Shown here: piece by piece, positions 57,955 to 64,000 of the stretch | Layout: every line of letters begins with the position of its first letter | How positions within the stretch are numbered: the stretch's first letter is position 1 | DNA from: a virus | Strand: one strand, 5' to 3' | Virus record (IMG/VR): IMGVR_UViG_3300034101_003783 | Coordinates: 1 to 64,000 of that record | Length of the DNA stretch: 64,000 nt | Position numbers and translations under genes: made by a program | Notes under the pieces: generated by a model | Seen by the model: the letters and a program-made list of their open reading frames with translations, nothing else | Told to the model about the DNA's origin: nothing | Database searches by the model: none

Positions 57955-58650
57955 ATGGTCACAGTTTATACAGTAACTTATAACGAAGAGTTAATTATTG
58001 AGTTTTTTATAAATCACTATAGAGAAAATTTTCCAAACTGTAAAATTGTAATATTTGATAACTATTCAACAGACAAAACTGTAGAAATCGCAAAATCATT
58101 TGGTTGTTGTGTAATATTTTTTGATACTAATAATAAGTTTTCAGATAAAAAACATATTGAAATAAAAAATAGTTGCTGGAAAGATTCTGAAACTGAATGG
58201 GTTGTTGTGTGTGATTGTGATGAACTAATCCAAATTAATGAAGAACAATTAAAAAAAGAACAAAAAAACGGACATACAATCTTCAAATTTAACGGATATA
58301 ATTTAATGAATCATAATGATGGTAACTTAGAAGATATTTCCTATGGGTGGCCTGATGAAGGGTACGACAAAATTTTATTATTTAATAAAACAAAAATTAA
58401 AGAAATAAACTACAATTATGGTTGTCACGAATCAAATCCGGTTGGGATTTTAAACTATTGTAAAAATTATAACATGTTTCACTATAATTTTTTGGGTAAA
58501 AATTATACAATTAATAGATATAAAAATTTTTCAGAAAGACTATCTGAAGAAAATATAGAACTAAGGTTAGGTTATCACTATTTTAGTGATGAACAAGAAA
58601 TTAATAAATTATACGATAATAATAAAGGATTTTTAATTAAGTTAAAATGA
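57955..58650 (+). CDS. GT-A glycosyltransferase, GT2-like (231 aa)
   Basis: The fold begins MVTVYTVTYNEELIIEFFIN, followed by FPNCKIVIFDNYSTDKTVEI and the donor-binding acidic cluster WVVVCDCDELIQI (D-C-D-E). This matches the phage/bacterial glycosyltransferase family related to GT2 (Glyco_tranf_2_4). The C-terminal part contains HYNFLGKNYTINRYKNFSER. It has only short spacing to dut (6 nt) and overlaps the next glycosyltransferase by 4 nt. Confidence 0.82.
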   Translation: MVTVYTVTYNEELIIEFFINHYRENFPNCKIVIFDNYSTDKTVEIAKSFGCCVIFFDTNNKFSDKKHIEIKNSCWKDSETEWVVVCDCDELIQINEEQLKKEQKNGHTIFKFNGYNLMNHNDGNLEDISYGWPDEGYDKILLFNKTKIKEINYNYGCHESNPVGILNYCKNYNMFHYNFLGKNYTINRYKNFSERLSEENIELRLGYHYFSDEQEINKLYDNNKGFLIKLK

Positions 58651-60158
58651 TAACAATAATATATTCAACACATAAAGATTTAGAATATAATTCTAAATTT
58701 AAACAACATCTATTACAAACATCTGGAGTTGATGGGATTCAAATATTAGAATATGTCAATTATAACAAATTTTCATTATCTCAGGTATATAATATCGGAA
58801 TTACTGAATCAATACATGATATAATTGTTTGTTGTCATAATGATATTAAATTAGAAAAAAATTGGGGTAAAAAATTATTAAAAGATTATGAAGATAATTT
58901 AGATTACGGAATAATAGGTAAAGCAGGATCTTGTTATTTCCCAAAATCTGGAATCTATTGGGAAAAACTATCTCAAACAATGGTGGGTCAAGTGTATCAT
59001 TTTCCCCCTAAACAGAAAAAATTTTTAAGTAGATATTCTCCAAAATTACCATTTCTAATACCTGTAGTTACTATTGATGGTCTTTTTATTTCTTTTAACA
59101 AAAATAAAATAAAACATAAATTTGATGAAACTTTTGGTAAATTTCATTTTTATGATCATGGATTTTGTATACCAAACTATATAGATGGAGTTAAGATTGG
59201 AGTTACTTCTTCTTTTGAAATTACTCATGAGTCTATTGGACAACCAAATAAAGAATTTTGGGAATCAAAAGATTTATTTTTAAAAAAATGGGGAGATAAA
59301 TTACCAATTGATCTTAAACCAAAATTTATATTTGCACCAAAAATAAAAAGACAAGAATTTAAAAAATTTGGTAAAGTTGCAATTATCATACCAACAAAAA
59401 ATAAATCCGAAATGTTAATTGAATGTTTAGAGTCCTATTTATTAAATTGTGATAATAATGTTTTTGATATTTTTATTGCCGATACAGGTTCATCAGAAGA
59501 GGAAAAAAATAAAATAAAATATTTTATAAAAAATTATAATAATATAAATTTAATTGAGTTTGATTACTATAATTTTGGTAAAATAAACAATGAGGTCGTA
59601 AGAAATGAAATTGGGGACTCATACGAATTTTTATTATTTTCAAATAACGATATTAAAATAATGAACGATGTTATAAGCGGCATGTTACAAATCTTTAAAG
59701 AAAATCCAAGAACAGGGACTGTTGGATGTAGGTTACACTTTGAAGACAATACTATACAACACGACGGCATTTTAATTGCAAAACATAAAAATGATAACAA
59801 ACTACATTTAGGTCATATAAATATGAAAAATTACTATAACTATTTTAACGAAACAAAAGAAGTTATTGGGAATACCGCAGGTCTAATGATGGTAAGAAAA
59901 AATGTCTTTGAAAAAGTTGGGTATTTTAATGAAAACTATGTTTCATGTTTTGAAGATGTTGAATTAAATATAAAATTAATATCTATGGGATTAAAAAATT
60001 TTATTAGTAGTAAATCTGTTGCTTACCATTATGAATCACAAACAAGAAAAGAAGATTTAGATTATGAAAAAAAATTAGTTAACGATTATAACACTACTTT
60101 ATTACCGGTACTTAAAGAAAATATAGAAAAAATAAAAGATAAAATAATTATAGTTTAA
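58647..60158 (+). CDS. Tandem GT2-like glycosyltransferase (503 aa)
   Basis: Two GT-A domains in one chain. The first (about 1-225) has MITIIYSTHKDLEYNSKFKQ, IIVCCHNDIKLEKNWGKKLL and HDHGFC-like acid/His residues. The second (about 240-495) has VAIIIPTKNKSEMLIECLES, FIADTGSSEEEKN, LLFSNNDIKIMNDVIS (N-N-D donor site) and the GNTAGLMMVRKNVFEKVGYF / FEDVELNIKLISMG pair typical of GT2 rhamnosyl-type transferases. Such tandem enzymes commonly build alternating glycan repeats. It overlaps the preceding gene by 4 nt. Confidence 0.85.
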   Translation: MITIIYSTHKDLEYNSKFKQHLLQTSGVDGIQILEYVNYNKFSLSQVYNIGITESIHDIIVCCHNDIKLEKNWGKKLLKDYEDNLDYGIIGKAGSCYFPKSGIYWEKLSQTMVGQVYHFPPKQKKFLSRYSPKLPFLIPVVTIDGLFISFNKNKIKHKFDETFGKFHFYDHGFCIPNYIDGVKIGVTSSFEITHESIGQPNKEFWESKDLFLKKWGDKLPIDLKPKFIFAPKIKRQEFKKFGKVAIIIPTKNKSEMLIECLESYLLNCDNNVFDIFIADTGSSEEEKNKIKYFIKNYNNINLIEFDYYNFGKINNEVVRNEIGDSYEFLLFSNNDIKIMNDVISGMLQIFKENPRTGTVGCRLHFEDNTIQHDGILIAKHKNDNKLHLGHINMKNYYNYFNETKEVIGNTAGLMMVRKNVFEKVGYFNENYVSCFEDVELNIKLISMGLKNFISSKSVAYHYESQTRKEDLDYEKKLVNDYNTTLLPVLKENIEKIKDKIIIV

Positions 60159-60160
60159 AT

Positions 60161-60811
60161 ATGGCAAATGGAATATATAAAATAACAGAAGAGTTTGAGC
60201 AGGCACTTTCTAATTACACTTGTGCCCCTTATGTTATAACAGTTGATAATCAATCTAATGCATTATTTTTGTCGTTATATTATGAAAAAAATATAAAAAA
60301 ATCTATAGATGTAGACACAATTACAATACCATCAAGAACGTACCCATCTGTTCCTTGTGAAATAATTCATGCAGGATTAAATGTTAATTTTAAATCGGTT
60401 GAGGGTAAAACTTTAAAAGGGTCTTACAATTTAGAGGGTAGTAATGTTTGGGATTCGGCATTAAGCTTTACTTATAATATGTATAAACCAAATACACACA
60501 TGTGTGTTTCATTTACTGGCCCCTATAAGCATTTTAAATTATCAAAAGGAGGAGCAATTTTAACTGACGATCATGATGCATATCTTTGGTTTAAAAGAGC
60601 CAGATATAGTGGAAGGAGAGAATGTTCATACCATGATGATAATTTTGATATGTTAGGTTGGAACTTTTATATGATGCCTGAGTTAGCATCAAGAGGTTTG
60701 TTATTAATGAATCAATTTTATAAAGGAGAAACCCCAAAACATAATGAAGATATAGAAATGCCATATCCAGACCTATCTAAATTTGAAATTTATACGAAAA
60801 AAAATATATGA
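60161..60811 (+). CDS. Short DegT/DnrJ/EryC1-type aminotransferase-like protein (216 aa)
   Basis: Resembles PLP-dependent sugar aminotransferases: VITVDNQSNALFLSLYYEKN corresponds to the cofactor-phosphate loop, TITIPSRTYPSVPCEIIHAG to the following strand-turn, and VSFTGPYKHFKLSKGGAILT to the lysine (internal aldimine) region with the GGAI-TDD strand. YSGRRECSYHD and GWNFYMMPELASRGL match substrate-side segments. Full-length relatives are about 370 aa. Here the C-terminal domain is missing and the protein ends soon after the core. It may form a minimal enzyme or be inactive. Neighbouring glycosyltransferases point to amino-sugar glycan synthesis. Confidence 0.72.
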   Translation: MANGIYKITEEFEQALSNYTCAPYVITVDNQSNALFLSLYYEKNIKKSIDVDTITIPSRTYPSVPCEIIHAGLNVNFKSVEGKTLKGSYNLEGSNVWDSALSFTYNMYKPNTHMCVSFTGPYKHFKLSKGGAILTDDHDAYLWFKRARYSGRRECSYHDDNFDMLGWNFYMMPELASRGLLLMNQFYKGETPKHNEDIEMPYPDLSKFEIYTKKNI

Positions 60812-61566
60812 AGACGTGTATATCAACTAGATTTGATAGATATAATATATTTTTTGATTTGTGGTTAAAAAACTATTTGAATTATAATTTAGATATTATA
60901 ATTTTTTTAGACGGAGAAGTTACTGAGATAGTAAATAAAGTTAATGAATTAAAAAATTTAGGTATTAAAATTTCAGTGATAGAGTTAAAAAATAAAGAAA
61001 ATATCTATAAAATAGATAATATAAAATTTTTTAACGGTATATTTAACATTTTATATAATGATTATAAATATGAAAAAATTATTTATATTGATCCTGACGA
61101 GTTAATATTAGTTGATGATATTAACATTATTTTAAATAACCAAGATGATTTTTTGATTTCAAAAGGATTTGAAATAATTCAATATAAAAATGAAGAGTTT
61201 TATGATTTAAATAAAAATTTTTTAGGTCAAAGAAATTTTGGTAAATGGACTCATGAATATGATAAAGTTTGCGTTTTTAAAAAAAATATTTTTCCCAAAA
61301 GTCAAGGTAGACATGGTTATAACATATCACATGGACCATCTATAATAGAAAAAAAATACATTTATTTAATTAATTTAAGAGAAATTTGTTTTTTAACTTT
61401 ATTAGAAAACAGCGAAATAAATTTAAAAAAATATGCAACAAATCATAAACATCATTCTTTAAGTTCATTTAAAGAAATAAATGATAGGATGGAAAAGTGG
61501 TATTACCCAAATTCAATAGAAATCCCAACAGATATAAAAAAAATTATTATAAAACATAGTATATGA
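60808..61566 (+). CDS. Putative glycosyltransferase-like protein (252 aa)
   Basis: Begins MKTCISTRFDRYNIFFDLWL with IIIFLDGEVTEIVNKVN, then a donor-site-like YEKIIYIDPDELILVDDINI (D-P-D). The pattern fits GT-A type enzymes such as GT8, but overall family was not recognised. Later residues include RHGYNISHGPSII and a basic C-terminus. Its start overlaps the aminotransferase stop and its end overlaps the WbqC start, each by 4 nt, so the three act as one translational unit. Very AT-rich codon use, like its neighbours. Confidence 0.68.
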   Translation: MKTCISTRFDRYNIFFDLWLKNYLNYNLDIIIFLDGEVTEIVNKVNELKNLGIKISVIELKNKENIYKIDNIKFFNGIFNILYNDYKYEKIIYIDPDELILVDDINIILNNQDDFLISKGFEIIQYKNEEFYDLNKNFLGQRNFGKWTHEYDKVCVFKKNIFPKSQGRHGYNISHGPSIIEKKYIYLINLREICFLTLLENSEINLKKYATNHKHHSLSSFKEINDRMEKWYYPNSIEIPTDIKKIIIKHSI

Positions 61567-62267
61567 AAAAAATAGCAATAATGCAACCTTATTTTATGCC
61601 ATACATTGGGTATTTTCAGTTGATAAATTCTGTTGATGAGTTTATAATATATGACAATATCCAATATACAAAAAAGGGTTGGATTAATAGAAATAGAATT
61701 TTATCAAATGGTTCAGATAAGATAATAACTTTACCATTAAAAAATGGGTCAACTTACTCAAATGTAGTTGAGAGGTTTGTATCAGATACTTGGGATGTAG
61801 ATAAACAAAAACTTATTACCCTAATAAATAATAGTTACAAAAAAGCTGATCATTTTTCAGAAGTTTTTGATTTAATTTATAATTGTATAAATTTTAAAGA
61901 AAATAATCTTTTTAATTTCATATATAATAGTATATCTAACATAAATGATTATTTAGATATTAAAACCCCAATAATATTGTCATCTTCATTAGATATAGAC
62001 CATAATTTAAAATCCCAAGAAAAGGTCTTAGCGATTTGTAAAAATAGAAAAACAGAAGTTTATATAAATTCAATAGGAGGAATAAATTTATATGATAAAG
62101 AAACGTTTAAAAAAAATAAAATAGACTTATTATTTATTAAGACAAATCCGATAGATTACAAACAATTTGATAATAAATTTATACCTTGGTTGTCTATAAT
62201 TGACGTACTTATGTTCAATTCAAAAGAAAAAATAAAAAATTTATTAGACGAATATACATTAACTTAA
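61563..62267 (+). CDS. WbqC-family protein
   Basis: A 234-aa member of the WbqC family (PF08889): the opening MKKIAIMQPYFMPYIGYFQL, then VDEFIIYDNIQYTKKGWINR and RNRIL are the family signature. Members occur in O-antigen and capsule loci, where they are linked to acyl or amino sugar transfer, and some work together with DegT aminotransferases and GNAT acetyltransferases. The exact reaction is not established. Here it follows the aminotransferase-like and glycosyltransferase genes and precedes a methyltransferase. Confidence 0.92.
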   Translation: MKKIAIMQPYFMPYIGYFQLINSVDEFIIYDNIQYTKKGWINRNRILSNGSDKIITLPLKNGSTYSNVVERFVSDTWDVDKQKLITLINNSYKKADHFSEVFDLIYNCINFKENNLFNFIYNSISNINDYLDIKTPIILSSSLDIDHNLKSQEKVLAICKNRKTEVYINSIGGINLYDKETFKKNKIDLLFIKTNPIDYKQFDNKFIPWLSIIDVLMFNSKEKIKNLLDEYTLT

Positions 62268-62278
62268 AAATAAAAAAA

Positions 62279-62830
62279 ATGGAACATTTTTATCAAAAAA
62301 TTCATGGGTGGTTTACATACCCTAATTTATACTTACATGCGATTGAATCTTCACCTGATAATGGTCATTTTGTTGAGGTTGGGTCATGGAAAGGAAGAAG
62401 CGCGGCTTTTATGGGAGTCGAGATTATAAAATCAGGAAAAAAAATTAAATTAGATTGTATAGATCCTTTTTTAAGTGTTGGTGATGAAATGCCTCAGTAT
62501 AAAATAACACACGAAGAACTAAAGAATGATTTTATTAATAACATGAAACCTTTAGAAAATTATTACAAATTATATACAACAGGTTCTCCAGAGATAACTA
62601 AAATTTACGAAGACAAATCTTTAGACTTTGTCTTTATTGATGGAAGTCATAAATATGATGATGTTGTAAACGACATTAAGGCTTGGTTACCTAAAATTAA
62701 ACATGGAGGTATTTTAGCGGGTCATGACTATATTGATTTTGATGATGTGAAAAGAGCCGTTCATGATGTTTTAGGTGAGAAAGATTATTCTGATCCTTGG
62801 GGTAATAGGTGTTGGATATTAAATTGTTAG
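62279..62830 (+). CDS. Class I SAM-dependent methyltransferase (Methyltransf_24-like)
   Basis: A 183-aa Rossmann-fold methyltransferase. The SAM-binding motif I is HFVEVGSWKGRSAAFMGVEI, motif II strand ends KLDCIDPF, and the later acidic strand LDFVFIDGSHKYDDVVNDIK with GGILAGHDY is typical of cephalosporin-hydroxylase/Methyltransf_24 enzymes. Such enzymes usually O-methylate sugars in polysaccharide clusters, matching the surrounding WbqC, aminotransferase-like and glycosyltransferase genes. DNA methylation is unlikely, because there is no target-recognition region. Confidence 0.87.
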   Translation: MEHFYQKIHGWFTYPNLYLHAIESSPDNGHFVEVGSWKGRSAAFMGVEIIKSGKKIKLDCIDPFLSVGDEMPQYKITHEELKNDFINNMKPLENYYKLYTTGSPEITKIYEDKSLDFVFIDGSHKYDDVVNDIKAWLPKIKHGGILAGHDYIDFDDVKRAVHDVLGEKDYSDPWGNRCWILNC

Positions 62831-62835
62831 TAAAT

Positions 62836-63798
62836 ATGAAATGGAAAAAATTAGGACATATTTTTGATCCCACAACTTGGGATGATGGTATTGATAGGCC
62901 TTGGATGAAAAGTCATTCACAATGTACTCATTCATTAATATTAGACAATATTGTTAGAATTTATTTTTCTTGTAGACCTGAAAATGATGTAAATGGGTTT
63001 GCTAAATCTTATACAACATTTTTAGATTTGGATAAAAACGATTTGACAAAAATCGTAAGAGTTTCGGATAAACCAATACTACCTTTGGGTGATTTAGGTA
63101 CTTTTGATGAATTTGCGGTTTATCCTTCTTGTAATATAAAACATAAAAACAAAATTTTATTTTACTATGCTGGCTGGTCAAGGTGTCAATCTGTACCTTT
63201 TAACACCTCTATAGGATTAGCAATAAGTGAAGATAATGGAGAAACGTTTAAACGAATAGGAAAAGGACCAATACTTTCTGCGAGTGTTAATGAACCTTTT
63301 GTTTTAAGCGGACCAAAAGTTAGGATATTCAACGACAAGTGGTACATGTTTTATTTATCAGGAACAAAATGGATTGATTATAATGGTAAACCAGAAATAA
63401 TATATAAAAATAAATTGGCCTTTTCAGATGACGGTATTAATTGGGTTAAATATAATAAAAATATTATTCCTGATGTTTTAGATGAGAATGAATGTCAAGC
63501 AGGACCCGATGTATTTTTCAAAGACGGTTTATATCACATGTACTTTGTTTATAGGGAAGGTTTAGATTTTAGAACAAAAGAAGGTAGAGGTTATAAAATA
63601 GGTTACGCAACATCATTAGATTTATTAAACTGGGATCGTAAAGATAATGAGTCAGGAATTACATATTCAGAACATGGTTGGGATAGTAAAATGCATCATT
63701 ACCCTCATGTCTTTAATATTGGGAAAGAGTATTATATGACATATAATGGAAATGATTTTGGTAGGTATGGATTTGGGATTGCTAAATTAGAAAAATGA
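62836..63798 (+). CDS. Five-bladed propeller glycosidase-like protein (320 aa)
   Basis: The start at 62836 (MKWKKLGHIFDPTTWDDGID) is chosen because an upstream start at 62809 would overlap the preceding gene and add residues unlike the family. The protein has the repeated blade pattern of GH43/GH117/GH130-like enzymes: VRIYFSCRPENDVNGF, LGTFDEFAVYPSCNIKHKNK, KWYMFYLSGTKWIDYNGKPE, DGLYHMYFVYREG and YYMTYNGNDFGRYGFGIAKL. Candidate acidic residues (D in the first blade, E in the FDEFA or ENECQAG segments) are present, but catalysis is not certain. A role in trimming or modifying glycans made by this cluster is inferred. Confidence 0.75.
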   Translation: MKWKKLGHIFDPTTWDDGIDRPWMKSHSQCTHSLILDNIVRIYFSCRPENDVNGFAKSYTTFLDLDKNDLTKIVRVSDKPILPLGDLGTFDEFAVYPSCNIKHKNKILFYYAGWSRCQSVPFNTSIGLAISEDNGETFKRIGKGPILSASVNEPFVLSGPKVRIFNDKWYMFYLSGTKWIDYNGKPEIIYKNKLAFSDDGINWVKYNKNIIPDVLDENECQAGPDVFFKDGLYHMYFVYREGLDFRTKEGRGYKIGYATSLDLLNWDRKDNESGITYSEHGWDSKMHHYPHVFNIGKEYYMTYNGNDFGRYGFGIAKLEK

Positions 63799-64000
63799 AT
63801 ATAGAATATAAAATAAATAACTCAACTATAGAGGACATAGTTTATCACCTAACTAATTGTTCTAAACTTTTTGTTCCCGAACTTAACACTTATGTTAATA
63901 TTTTAGAATATTCTAATAAAATTTTTAATAAAAGTGTGAGGTTTGAAGCATATAATGACGGAAATCTAATTGGGTTATTGGCATTATATATTAATGAAGA
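63795..64000 (+). CDS. Acyltransferase-like protein, N-terminal part (runs off the right edge)
   Basis: The ATG overlaps the previous stop (ATGA) and the frame is open to the window end, giving about 68 residues: MNIEYKINNSTIEDIVYHLT onward to FEAYNDGNLIGLLALYINEE. The strand pattern N-x-x-F-E-A-Y-x-D-G-x-L-I-G-L-L-A-L-Y resembles the start of GNAT-type acetyltransferases, which fits a glycan cluster containing WbqC. The acetyl-CoA motif lies outside the window, so this is tentative. Confidence 0.5.
   Translation, partial: MNIEYKINNSTIEDIVYHLTNCSKLFVPELNTYVNILEYSNKIFNKSVRFEAYNDGNLIGLLALYINE

Noticed and set aside
1-64000. tRNA genes, common in T4-like phages
   Set aside because: The gaps between genes are short (all under 170 nt) and none shows a cloverleaf-compatible sequence with a T-loop GTTCGA-type motif.

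Overview
This window is part of the genome of a large contractile-tailed (T4-like) bacteriophage. The evidence is a T4-type replication set (gp41 helicase, UvsX, gp32, gp43 polymerase, RNase H-like exonuclease) together with a T4-type tail and neck set (sheath gp18, tube gp19, tape measure, gp53-like wedge, neck proteins gp13 and gp14). The DNA is very AT-rich, genes are packed with 1-4 nt overlaps, and Shine-Dalgarno sequences are rare, with A-rich leaders instead. These traits and the Bacteroidetes-like superoxide dismutase signature (STPNQDNPLM) suggest, but do not prove, a Bacteroidota host. No tRNA, integrase, transposase or CRISPR array was seen, and no gap longer than 300 bases lacks a gene.

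Layout. (1) 1-7221, leftward: replication and nucleotide operon, transcribed gp32 -> 94-aa protein -> uvsX -> 5'-3' exonuclease -> 151-aa protein -> gp41 helicase -> class II ribonucleotide reductase -> a DUF5522-like partial gene. (2) 7335-29714, leftward: tail operon, transcribed neck gp14 -> gp15-like -> sheath -> HAD phosphatase -> tube -> tail chaperone with a probable +1 frameshift extension -> tape measure -> 1615-aa baseplate protein -> gp53-like wedge -> 2136-aa hub-like protein -> two small proteins. A ribbon-helix-helix gene sits on the opposite strand behind the sheath gene. (3) 29770-36081, rightward: SNF2 helicase, two small proteins each followed by a strong terminator, a metallopeptidase/superoxide dismutase/nuclease-like fusion, neck gp13 and a small beta protein. 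(4) 36078-52503, leftward: a host-recognition block (LamG/Cys-rich protein, Pro-Thr-rich proteins, fibres, a 1266-aa nonapeptide-repeat adhesin) with three glycosyltransferase genes inside it, ending in two small genes and then the gp43 polymerase. (5) 52557-64000, rightward: a LETM1-like protein, several small unknowns, a WYL-domain protein, then a metabolic cluster of glycosyltransferases, PolB-type exonuclease, dUTPase, sugar aminotransferase-like protein, WbqC, methyltransferase, glycosidase-like propeller and an incomplete last gene.

Regulation. Two promoter-like signals separate the gene classes. A TATTTATA box, usually 10-17 nt before the start codon, precedes most virion genes on both strands. 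A sigma-70-like TTGA(C/T)-N17-TAt(a/t)(t/c)T signal precedes gp32, gp43, the SNF2 helicase and the first glycosyltransferase of the right cluster. Rho-independent-type hairpins close the tail tube, sheath and several other transcription units.

Most notable: the metallopeptidase-SOD-nuclease-like fusion at 32453; the probable programmed +1 frameshift in the tail chaperone at 22141; the candidate late-promoter box; and Thr/Pro-rich, mucin-like virion proteins encoded beside phage glycosyltransferases.
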